Positions 9,944 to 18,728 of a DNA stretch of 64,000 bases are shown here, one piece after another (the stretch's first letter is position 1; each line of letters begins with the position of its first letter). The stretch lies in the NCBI GenBank assembly GCA_917880885.1, contig OU862917.1, positions 51,258,727-51,322,726 of the forward strand. Direction: 5' to 3'. Origin of the DNA: Limnephilus marmoratus (lineage: Eukaryota > Arthropoda > Insecta > Trichoptera > Limnephilidae). The notes below the pieces were generated by a model. That model saw only the letters and a program-made list of their open reading frames with translations, had not been told where the DNA came from and ran no database searches. The translations under genes and the position numbers were made by a program.

Positions 9944-10697
9944 CACAAAGCTGTAAGAAGTTCTAGAAGGTTCGATAAAGCTGTAAAAAGTTCTAGAAGG
10001 AGTGGCGGAGTATGTCGGTGAGTATAGAAGGTTCAATAAAGCTGTAGAAAGTTCTGGAAGGTGTGGCGGAGTATGTCGGTAAGTCTAAAAGGTTCCGGAA
10101 ACATCTAGAAGGTTCGATAAAGCTGTAGAAAGTTCTAGAAGGATCTATAAGAGTTCTGAAAGGAGTGGAAAAGTGTGTTGGTGTGTCTCGGAAAATTCTA
10201 GATCGTTCCATAAAGCTGTAAGAAGTTCTAGAAGGTTTGATAGGGCTGTACAAAGTTCTGGAAGGAGTGACAGAGTATGTCAGTGAGTATAGAAGGTTCA
10301 ATAAAGCTGTAGAAAGTTCTGAAAGCTGTGGCGGAGTATGTCGGTAAGTCTAAAAGGTTCCGGAAAGTTCTAGAAGGTGTGATAATGCTGTAGAAAGTTC
10401 TAGAAGGATCTATAAGGCTGTAAAAAGTTCTGAAAGGAGTGGAGGAGTGTGTCGGTGTGTCTAGAAGGTCCCGGAAAATTCGAGAAGGTTTGCTAAAGCT
10501 GTAGGAAGTTCTAGAAGGTTCGATAGGGCTGTACAAAGTTCTGGAAGGAGTGGCGGAGTACATCGCTGAGTCTAGAAGGTTCTGGATGGTTCGCAAATGA
10601 TTTAGAAAATTGTGGAAGGAGAAAGCTCTAGAACCTTTCTAGAAGCTCTAGAAATAAGTAGCGATGTGTGTCGGTGAGTATCAATATATATTGACTG

Positions 10698-10992
10698 GAA
10701 AGGACAAAGGACAAACAGTATTTATCCCCAGAATACCACTGATCTCTACTGAACTGCCATTCCAATTTAAAAGACTGCAATTTCCAATCAAATTAGGCTA
10801 TACATAGTTTTACAATTATCAAAACGCAAGGAGAAACTTTAAAACATTGCGGCATCAACCTCAAAGATAACTGCTTTTCTCACGGTCAGCTAGCTATACG
10901 TAGCTTGCTCTCGAGTAGGAAATTCAAAAAATTTGTGCATATATACCCCGGATAATAAAACGAAAAATATTGTTTATAAACAAGTATTGTAA
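10698..10992 (+). pseudogene. Helitron helicase C-terminus (broken)
   Basis: Translation gives '[20 protein letters not shown]' and 'QFPIKLGYT', then 'CGINLKDNCFSHGQ', then after a 4-nt duplication (gcta at about 10890) 'QLYVACSRVGNSKNLCIYTP' and 'TKNIVYKQVL' to a TAA at 10990. These are the last motifs of the Pif1-type helicase of Helitron RepHel proteins, including the motif VI 'YVACSRVG'. There is an in-frame TAG near 10805 and part of motif V is eroded. Everything N-terminal is gone, replaced by the minisatellite. Confidence 0.8.
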
Positions 10993-11090
10993 ATAGTTGA
11001 ATATGTTTACAATAAAAAAATTATCTCTTATATTTTCAAGTTTATCCTTTATTCAAACTACCATACAATCTGATATCAACTCCCTGAGCG

Positions 11091-11262
11091 AAGCCGGGTA
11101 TCCCAGCTAGAGTGTTTGAGAGCATTCCACAACATTCCAGAACATCCCGAAACATTCTGGAAAATTGTTGAATGTTCGGGAATAGGGAATCGGAACATAT
11201 ATGTGAAACATTCCAGAACACTCTCGAATGTTGTCCCGAGCGAAGCCGGGTAACCCAGCTAG
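11091..11262 (+). other. Tandem Helitron 3' termini
   Basis: Two copies of the terminal text gcgaagccgggta..cccagctag end at 11110 and 11262. The 150 bp between holds more GAA/TTC words ('attccagaacatcccgaaac'), so it resembles a second short Helitron tail. Confidence 0.7.
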
Positions 11263-11284
11263 TTATAAATAAAATAAGATAGTG

Positions 11285-11505
11285 TTTTCTTTATTATTCA
11301 GTTCACTGGATTTGGTTTTAGTCTATTTGATATCAGTATATTTTCTATTTCTGATCTCCCTATATTTAGTATCCAGCTTTTTATTTGAAAATTAAATGTT
11401 ATAATGTTGAGGTTTTTGAGTGAGAGTGGTATTTTATTGTAGAGTTTAATGCCATAATATAAGAAGCTTTTTGCCCAAATATTGTGTTAGTAGTTCCTTC
11501 TTTTA
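11285..11505 (-). pseudogene. LINE ORF2 C-terminal tail fragment
   Basis: Minus-strand translation reads 'IFGQKASYYGIKLYNKIPLS', then 'FNFQIKSWILNIG'. This is the same terminal motif as the LINEs at 2400-2576 and 55490-55640. It probably belongs with the RT fragment at 12105-12690. Confidence 0.7.
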
Positions 11506-11539
11506 TTTTTATATTTCTTCGTTTGATAAATATGTACAT

Positions 11540-12100
11540 AATAAGCGAGCGTGCACATTGCAACGGCAGCTGCTACTTGAGCGTCCATGACGTGCGAGCC
11601 GTGCCGGCACCACCGCGCGAATGAGCTTCTCGCGAAGTTGAACGAGAGTGTAGCAACGTACTTCGAACTTCGGTCAACTTTCCCGAATATTTCGTCGAGG
11701 AACTTCGCGAGCAGTGTAGAGGTAGAGTTAGAGCTTTCTCCCTTGGGGAGAGGGGCGGTGACTTGTTAGGGCATTAGGGTGGAGGGCGGGGCTGGTTCGA
11801 TGATAGGTGGTGGTTGGTCGGTCCTGCGGGTTGGCTAATGGAAAAACCTGATGTGTGCGGCCAGGCTGTGGGGTCTCAACGTTTTACACCATTGGTATTG
11901 GTTGTGGTGTCTGGTTTGTTGGGGTGCGTGGCGTGAGATGGGGCGGGCGAAGCAGCCTTTGTAATTGTCTCTACAGTCTACACAGGTATACCAATATAAG
12001 TCAAACTCCTCTTCCTCCGACCTTTAATTCACTTGGCCCGTTTTTTCATCGATATTTGAGGTCTTAAGGCTTCGACCAGGTATTATCAACAACCAGGTCA
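11540..12100. other. GC-richer block, function unknown
   Basis: Holds the phrase 'tcgcgaagttgaacgag' also found at 7312-7328, and an inverted 'cttcgcga' context, suggesting a degraded Harbinger-like MITE. The 60-70 codon frames here show no recognisable domain. It separates two pieces of what looks like one minus-strand LINE. Confidence 0.35.
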
Positions 12101-12104
12101 CTTG

Positions 12105-12690
12105 AACGAAGAATTCTAGAAGTTTAAAGGCCCTTTCATACATGGAATTTATATGTGAGCGAAAAGACATTTCGGAATCCATTATTATTCCTTACTTACC
12201 TAATTAGAATTAGATATTAGTTCTACGTCAAAGCTGTTAGTGCTTTTGGCGAAGGATATTGAGTTACATTTTTTCAGGTTAAGGAACACTAGGTTGTTCG
12301 CACAACATATTCCAAACCTATTAATATCTATTAATTATAGGATGTCATTAATATTGGTGACTTTTTTTATAAATTTTAGTGTCATCTGTAAAAAAACGAG
12401 TTTTTAAAATAAATAATTTAAATAAATAATTGCCTTTTTCATCGATATAGGTACTAAATAAACAAAAGAGGTCCGAGATGTGTGATCCTTGTGGAATTCC
12501 TGATGATATATATTAAAGACTCATGAAGAGAAACCCTCAGCTTTGACTGCTTGACCTCTGTTTGTGACATGATTTAATGTACCTACGTCATAAGGTCTTC
12601 ATTAATCCCGATTTTTAACAGTTTCTTTGTAAGCAGTATGTTGATTTTATCAAAGACTTTTTGAAAAATATGTATTTATAAGTGTAGGTA
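12105..12690 (-). pseudogene. LINE reverse transcriptase remnant
   Basis: Minus strand contains the RT motif B block 'GSHLGPLLFI' (about 12480), then a degenerate palm and a 'FGICCANNLVFLNLKKCNSI' segment, then 'DSEMSFRSHINSMYERAFKT', the thumb region. Many stops and frameshifts; the YADD box is not intact. Confidence 0.7.
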
Positions 12691-13370
12691 TTATATTTTC
12701 ACTACCCAAGAACTTAATTTTAAAATTTGTGTACCTATTTGTGTTTGTCTCGACCGACCGTTTCCTGAAAATGCCGTGATGATTTTTTGTGCTGCTGGAA
12801 AAAGTTGATAAATAACTAAGATCATATACATATTGATATTTATCTACAACAGACTTGCGATACTTACAAGAACTACATGCAATATTATCAAATGTGTATT
12901 TCTAGAAAAAAGAAACGGCGATACCTATATGTCAAGTATGGAAAAGTATCAGTACCTTTACCTCCCCGGCTATTTACAAATATGTTATGTTTCAAACAAC
13001 AAACCGCTAATAGCTGCCATTGTGCAATCTCACTTTATTCAGCCTTTTATATGTTACCTTCCGGTAGTTCCCTACCATATTTACTTACCATATTTGTGTT
13101 ATCGAATTACAGACTAGTTACACATATTACTATAACTAATAAATTATTAATGTAATATCTTATTTATTATTTATTTATTTGGTGCAATATATTTACATTT
13201 TATACACAATTCAGTGATGTTGCCGATGTTGGCCCCACTGGGTGGTTTACCCGTGCTGAGGCCTCCATTTCATATGCACTTATGCTATTATGTATATCGT
13301 GTGTAAATACTCGTAGATCAAATTTGATTTTAGAAATATTAAAATTTTTAATGCACACCTAAAAAAGTTT
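12691..13370. other. No gene recognised; possible LINE 3' tail
   Basis: The stretch around 13158-13280 has an (AAAT)-type run followed by 'ttacccgtgctgaggcc', which resembles a second copy at 7808-7826 ('tctcccgtgctgaggat'). It may be the 3' end of a minus-strand LINE. Confidence 0.35.
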
Positions 13371-13507
13371 TAATTAAGTAACCCCCAATACAAAAAAGAA
13401 CTGATGACCTTTAAACACCTGCACAGATTTTCATGAATTGTAGCTAAGAACCATTTCGATCGCTTTCAAACAAAAAAAAGCATCATAATCGGTCCATTCG
13501 TTTAGGA

Positions 13508-14545
13508 CAGTGGTGGGCAAACTTTCTTCATGGGGGGCCAGAAAGTTTTAAGAAATTTCTGAGGAGGGCTAGGAGTATAGCCAAAATGCATTCTGTTTTA
13601 AAATCTATATTTTAATTATAAAACTTTACACCCAAACGCTAATATAACTTACATATTACAATTATTTAACTTTTATTCTAAGGCCCTGCGCTATGATAGG
13701 TGTGTGAGATATATGAAATTGTTTTTGATTGGCTATGATGTCTTCAAATGCAGGTTTGAGCTGCGACGAAGTAACCTTTAGCGGCGAAAAAGGTGCTCAT
13801 CAGTTAATCGATTTCTGACTGAGTTTTTCCGCAATTTCATGGTCGAAAAGTCGACGACCCAAACATCGCTATTATTTTCTGGGCATGGTCAATTATCTTT
13901 GGATATTCAGTTTTCGGCAGTGTTCTATAAAAGTATAATTTTTCAGAATTTAAGAACAATTGTTTTAAATGGGGGCTGCACTACATTTCAACAATTTCTA
14001 ACTGCAATTCTGCAGGGACATTCTCCGTGTCCACATTGAAAAAACATCAAGCGATGACTGAATATTCTAAAAATCTTAAAACCTAGTTTCAAATTCTGTG
14101 TGAAGATTCTTCAACGCCTGACTGAATTCTTTCAGTTTGTTCTCGCTTACTGGTGCCACGGATTCTAAGCTCGGAAAGTGAGTTAAATTCTTCTCAATGT
14201 AGTTATAAAACAGAAAGATTTTTAAATGATTTCAGACAACACCAAGTCTCATCTAAAAATTGGTTTATTCCTTGCAATCTTTTATTTAATTTATTATAGT
14301 GTTCGAGCAAATCGGTAGAAATGCAAAATCGGTACGCCAATCTTTGTTTTCCAAGTTCTGGAATTCAGACCATTTCTCTGTTCTGGCTATATTAGCCCGC
14401 GATAATTATATTTTGACGCCGACGATCCTTCGAAATTAATAGTATATAATAGGTATACTTATAATTTCGAAAGATCGTCGGCGGGCCGGATGAAATCCTT
14501 TTGCGGGTCGGAGCTGGCCCGCGGGCCGTACTTTGCCCATCACTG
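13508..14545. mobile_element. hAT transposon remnant, 1038 bp, perfect 8-bp TSD
   Basis: The ends CAGTGGTGGGCAAACTTT and AGTACTTTGCCCATCACTG-type form a TIR, and GTTTAGGA flanks both sides (13500-13507, 14546-14553). GC-rich subterminal tracts ('gcgggccgtactttgccc') are typical of this hAT group. Internally deleted relative to an autonomous copy. Confidence 0.88.
13880..14290 (-). pseudogene. hAT (ZBED/GTF2IRD2-like) transposase fragment
   Basis: Minus-strand reading gives 'ESVAPVSENKLKEFSQALKN' then 'LHTEFETRF', a segment of the central insertion region of ZBED-type hAT transposases. It is followed by decayed sequence with stops. Neither the DDE catalytic residues nor the C-terminal dimerisation motif remain. 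Confidence 0.6.
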
Positions 14546-14842
14546 GTTTAGGAGCTACGATGCCACAGATACACAGACACGTCAAACTTATAACACCCGT
14601 CCGTTTTGTGTCGGTGGTTAAAAAAAGCTAACCTTACGTTTTTTCTTACTAAACTTAGTAGGTAATAACGAAAACAAATAAAAATACACATTTTATTAGA
14701 CAAATTAATGTACCTATTGCAAACATTATCGTCAACTCACTTTTTTGTGGTTTCATGTAAGAATAATTAATTATTATTTTTTTAATTGATAAACTAACGT
14801 TTAAGACAAGATTTTTACGCATAGCACAAAGGGTAACAATTA

Positions 14843-15160
14843 TTATCAGGCTGATAATTATCAGCCTGAAACACTCATTCACATTGAAAAAATCTTCCGA
14901 GAAAAGATACATAACGCCAACGGGACTTGAGTAAAAGTGGTTTCAGGTAGAATAATGTAATAAGCAGTAATTGTTGAATGAAACACTAGTATTCATTGAA
15001 TTATTTGGCGGGTATTAGATAAGCCGACATAGCTCAGTGGTAGAGCACCTGACCGGCAATCAGAAGGATACGGGTTCAAGTCTCGTTGGTGGCATGTATC
15101 TTTTCTCGGAAGATTTTTTTCAATGTAGATGAGTGTTTCAGGCTGATAATTATCTATATA
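14843..15160 (+). mobile_element. tRNA-like gene inside an inverted-repeat element
   Basis: The left part (14855-14930, 'cagcctgaaacactcat...gggacttgag') is the reverse complement of the right part (15067-15145). Between them lie a unique 'agtaattgttgaatgaaaca' block and a tRNA-like sequence. An element with the same flanks lies inverted at 57193-57375. It is a tRNA-derived repeat; whether it moves as a SINE or as a TIR element is unclear. Confidence 0.65.
15023..15094 (+). tRNA. tRNA-like sequence (probably pseudo), loop GGC
   Basis: A D-arm TAGCTCAGTGGTAGAGC (A box) and a T-arm GGGTTCAAGTC (B box) are intact. The acceptor arm pairs with one mismatch and one G-U. The anticodon arm has loop CCGGCAA, which would give GGC (Ala), but it lacks the usual U33. 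The repeat context argues for a tRNA-derived element rather than a working gene. Confidence 0.6.
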
Positions 15161-15480
15161 TATAAAAATTTAGGTTCCGTATGTTTGCGTTCGCTAATCT
15201 CGGAAAGTAATCGATGGATTGACTCAAATTTTTTACAGAACATTGCATTTTAGCAGAAGAGCGTTTTTACATACTTTTTATTTGGAAGTTCCAAAGGAAA
15301 AGGATAATTTTATGCGTTTTAAATTGACTCATAATTTGTCATAGTAAACAACGAAATGACAGTTCTAGACAGGTTGCCATTTTATTAATTTTATTAAAAG
15401 TTACAAAAATTTATGATACCTACAATTAGGAATTAAAAGAATTTAATCGGATTTAAATGTAGAATTATGTCTAACAAATT
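15151..15480 (+). mobile_element. Helitron 5' end
   Basis: Begins after an A with TC and then 'tatatatataaaaattta', followed by 'cgctaatctcggaaagtaat', common Helitron 5' wording. No matching CTAG end was located, so the right limit is a guess. Confidence 0.5.
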
Positions 15481-16165
15481 ATGTTACTATTTTCACTCAT
15501 TTGTTTTCTCTGTGCGTTTTAAATTTACTCATAATTGTACTGAATGTCAGTTTGTAACTTTGCAAAACCTACAAAAAATCAGATTAACAAATCGAATTAT
15601 ATATGACAAATTTTCAAAGGGTCAAAAAGTGTAACTGTGACCAGTTTTTATTCAGAAATTATCGTCGAAAAAACTTACACATCAATATGTGTAAGTTTTT
15701 TCAAAGTTGATCACCATTCGTGGGATGCCTCGCTCACGTTCAAACATAGTAATAATATATCTAACCATCATATTAAGGGAAACACAAAGATTTCTATGAG
15801 ACCTATGCGAGTTGTTCCGAAAAGCGAACAAATTGGCTTGTGAAAGCAGAGAAACGAATCTACTGCCGTTTGGCTCTGTCTAGCCGCTTATCTATGAATC
15901 TTTATATTTGAAATTCGATTAGTTTTCTTGGAAAAAGAAGTGGAAATTATTATTGTTACAATTTTTTTTACACAGCAGAGCTTGTTTAAAAATAAACTGT
16001 TTTTATTAATTTTATAATAATATTATTGATTATATAATATAAAAATTAAAATGGAATTATACAAATTAAACTTGTAACAATAAATAAATAAATGTTATAA
16101 TTTTTTGAGATAGGTATGATTTTAGTTTTTCACGGCCAGGAGGAGGTAGCGGTGGGTGGTTTGGT
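15481..16165. other. No gene recognised; contains a perfect hairpin
   Basis: At 15667-15702 GAAAAAACTTACACAT is followed by a 4-nt loop and its exact complement (16-bp stem). The rest is AT-rich with only short frames. Confidence 0.6.
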
Positions 16166-16169
16166 ATAT

Positions 16170-16703
16170 TTATGAGGTAGCGCAACTCGACATAACACCC
16201 CAAAAACAAATAACCACGTTAAAATTTCTTGTCCATAAATATTGAAATTGTTTTTCGACCTTGAGTTCCCTTATTTTCTTCATTAAAAGTTTGTTAGAAG
16301 GCGTGAGGTGGTCGTTGAGAAATATGCGGCTTGCCACTCCTGGAAGGCCGATGTCTGCTGAGGTCAGGGACCGGTAGCGACCACCAGCTGTCAACAGAAC
16401 ATCTTTGCAATCTCGCCGAAGAAGACATGTGATGATATTGGGCATAAGTGTGGATGTGGAAGCAACTTTAGAAGTTGCTTTTGGCCATCGCTGTACTCTT
16501 TGAATAAAATCTATGTCACCTTTTTGTATTTGAAATCCAATCATCTGGGAAATTGGGACTCCCTGAATTTCAGCATTACAAAATCTGTCAAGTTGTTCAC
16601 GTTGATTAATTTTAGTATTCATTTCCTTTATAACTTCCTTCAAATGAATAACTTCGCTTTCTAGAAAATCAATCTTAGCGGTTTTATTGCTCACAACTAA
16701 CAT
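16170..16703 (-). pseudogene. LINE ORF1 / FP-domain protein, C-terminal part
   Basis: A 177-codon open frame. Residues about 5-35 form a coiled coil ('FLESEVIHLKEVIKEMNTKI'). The middle has 'AEIQGVPISQ', an RRM-like start, and 'VQRWPKATSKVAS'. The end has 'LTSADIGLPGVASRIFLNDH' and 'LTPSNKLLMKKIREL', the C-terminal domain shared by insect LINE ORF1 proteins and the FP family. ORF1 proteins bind element RNA. Zinc fingers and ORF2 are not next to it. The last residues run into the 'gcgcaactcgacataacac' repeat edge that is also the outer edge of the palindrome at 18528-18728, so the true stop is replaced. Confidence 0.65.
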
Positions 16704-17211
16704 TTTATTGTTTAATAATTAAAATTGCGCAGATAAAAATTACACCGATTTTATAACAGGCTCTAGTTGATCCGTAAAGTCTTTTAAACTTGCGACTAGC
16801 TTACTTACAATATATTATACTTCAATGATCAATGAATACCGGAAGAATTTAAACGTTCGTAAGGGTGCTGCCATGCAGTGACGGTATTTCGCCATACTTT
16901 GTCTCAAAATGTGCCAAAAATCTTTCATACCCTTTGTTTGTTCCAGAATGCGATTTATCCATTTCGCTTTAAGTAAAATAATTATACTCAAACAGAAACT
17001 AAATGCACGGTCAAAGTCCATAGTCAGTAATAAAATGTACAGGTAAAGTAACACGAGAAGGTTCACGACTTAAAATTAATTTTATTAAACAAAATGTTTT
17101 TACTATCTTCGGGACTGAATTCAAGTGTCTTTAAGTCTGAATTTAAGGATTAAATAAAATGCATAGGTATTTAAAAATACCTACAAGTGATCCGGTAACT
17201 CATATTACATA
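16704..17211. other. No feature recognised
   Basis: AT-rich; an 83-codon minus-strand frame at 16815-17066 resembles nothing I know. Confidence 0.45.
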
Positions 17212-17213
17212 TA

Positions 17214-17582
17214 CCGGTGTAACAGGACATACCCGAGGGATTTTCGCCATGGATTCCTGACATTATTTGGAGTAAAAAATGTTAATAAAATTTTGGTCTC
17301 CGGTGATATTTTTGATGTTTTATTTATTTATTTTTTCTACAAAAACATAAAAAAATGGTTGGTGTTGGACGGTTGGAGGCGGGTTGAGGGGTTGATCGGT
17401 TACTCGGCTGAGTGACCAATGATAACAAGCGGAAGATTTTTTTTGCTTGAATTTGAAAAAAAAAATTTTAAAAATGTCATCAAAAAATTCACCGGAGACA
17501 AAAATTTCATTTACATTTTTTACTCTAAATATGCTCAGGAATCGCTGGTTAAAATCCCTCGGGTGCGTCCTGTTACACCCTG
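17214..17582. mobile_element. Foldback/TIR element, 369 bp, about 90-bp TIRs, TA flanks
   Basis: The left arm (17214 to about 17305) and the right arm (about 17490-17582) are inverted copies beginning C(C/A)GGTGTAACAGGAC, with TA outside each. Shared blocks include 'acccgagggatttt' and 'tttggtctccggtga'. The centre has no coding capacity. The TA duplication suggests a mariner-like origin. Confidence 0.75.
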
Positions 17583-17820
17583 TATATTTCAGAACCAAGA
17601 AAATTCTTAAACAGGTTTTATCTGATACTAATTAATAAAGCGGTAACCAATTTATATACATTTAAATTTGAATACTACTTGGTTTTTACCCCCCGGCTGG
17701 GATTTTACATATTTATTTTTTAAAGACAAAAAACACTTAAATGTGCACATCAACATAAAACAACATACTTTTTACAATACAATATATGTACATGTAACAT
17801 CGGTAAATTTTTATTTGTAA

Positions 17821-18110
17821 CTAGCTGCCCCGGCCACGCGTTTCTGTGGCTAACGAAACACAACGCCATATACCGCCATCTGTTAATTTGCATACAAATC
17901 AAATCCACACTGACCGCTGCCGACCCGCTCGTTCACCACATGTAGACATTCTCCTTTATATATTATATATTTCAACCAATTTACACAAAACCTTGACAAA
18001 TTATAAACCTAAATCTTCCTCATGAAACTATCTATTGGTGAAAACCGCATGAAAATCCGTTCAGTAGATTTTTTTAATTTATCAGAGATTAAAAAAATAC
18101 ATTTTACAGT
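17821..18110 (-). mobile_element. Helitron 3' part
   Basis: On the minus strand the element ends '...ggccggggcagCTAG' at 17821 with T outside. The interior contains 'cattcagtagattt...gcatgaaaatccg' wording common in insect Helitrons. The 5' end was not found. Confidence 0.5.
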
Positions 18111-18527
18111 TAACGGAAAACATGTAGAATAACAAACTTAAGATTGATGCAAAAAAATTGGTTAATTAATTGTAAAAACCTATAGCTAAATATTTCAACA
18201 CGTAGGTAAAACACGAAATAGATGATTGCTCCTAGGTTAAACACATTCCTTTAACAAAAATATGAATCAAACAAATAATTGAAATTTCACACATCATTCT
18301 CGTCACTTCCCATATCTGAGTAATTGTCACGTGTCTTTTTGATGAAATCCTTATTTTGGAGTCGTTCTGCATGAATTACACAATTTTTCCGATCCTCAAT
18401 AGAAACCATATCTATAGCAGCATGCACAAGGTTTTCGATAACCTTGTTTCACTGATAATAGATTACACAATATGTAATTACAGTCACACCGATTAAATAA
18501 ACGGAGTCAAAATGACAGTAATAAAGT
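18111..18527. other. No feature recognised
   Basis: AT-rich sequence without recognisable frames or repeat ends. Confidence 0.45.
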
Positions 18528-18728
18528 ATTTTCGTTATTTGTTTTGGGGTGTTACGCCGTGTTGCGCTACCTCCTTCTTTAGCCAACGTTTCGGACATCG
18601 TTGCAGTGTCCATCATCAGGGCAGATCCGGTAGATGTGACATCTATCTATGCAACGATGTCAGAAACGTTGGCTAAAGAAGGAGGTAGCGCAACACGGCA
18701 TAACACACCAAAAACAAATAACGAAAAT
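18528..18728. mobile_element. Palindromic hammerhead element, 201 bp
   Basis: The left arm 18528-18606 and the right arm 18650-18728 are inverted copies with few mismatches (outer ends ATTTTCGTTATTTGTTTT and its mirror). The left arm carries a full hammerhead on the minus strand. The right arm keeps only the GAAAC half ('gatgtcagaaacgtt'). No coding sequence. Its ribozyme is the same type as in the MITE at 3211. Confidence 0.8.
18585..18619 (-). ncRNA. Hammerhead ribozyme core
   Basis: Minus strand: CTGATGA, stem II GGACA...TGTCC, GAAACGTT. The upstream text 'gatctgccCTGATGATGG' is shared with 3203-3220. Confidence 0.78.

Larger units (their letters stand above)
8100..10680 (+). repeat. Minisatellite of heat-shock elements with higher-order structure
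   Basis: The array is built from variants of TCTAGAAGGTTCCGGAAAGT and GGTTCGATAAAGCTG with spacer text such as 'gagtggcggagtatgtcggt'. The core alternates GAA and TTC with exactly two bases between, the binding pattern of heat-shock factor. A higher-order unit marked by 'ctttagaaaattgtggat' recurs near 8300, 8971 and 9500 (spacing about 671 and 529 bp), with a last variant near 10578. Minus-strand frames of 94-189 codons ('EPSRTFYSF...') run through it because the array avoids stops. I see no sign that they are real proteins. Confidence 0.85.
7909..11262 (+). mobile_element. Helitron carrying a heat-shock-element minisatellite
   Basis: The 5' end is TC followed by AATATATATTATAAAAG (from 7909). 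The 3' end is 'gcgaagccgggtaacccagCTAG' (CTAG at 11259-11262). The outer bases are A (7908) and T (11263), the Helitron A|T target. An earlier CTAG terminus at 11107-11110, also after 'gcgaagccgggtatcccag', shows a second, nested 3' end. The contents are a short N-terminal-like basic stretch near 7925-7990, a 2.6-kb tandem array, and a decayed helicase C-terminus. No Rep domain was recognised, so the copy is probably non-autonomous. Confidence 0.75.
13371..14640 (+). repeat. Lepidopteran-type interspersed repeat split by a hAT element
   Basis: Text such as 'gcatcataatcggtccattc' before the hAT and 'acacagacacgtcaaactta' after it forms one continuous repeat once 13508-14545 plus one TSD copy is removed. 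This phrase is very common in moth genomes and is one of the taxonomic hints. Confidence 0.7.

Noticed and set aside
16815..17066. Possible small membrane protein (83 codons, hydrophobic start)
   Set aside because: AT-rich composition explains the hydrophobic residues; no supporting context.
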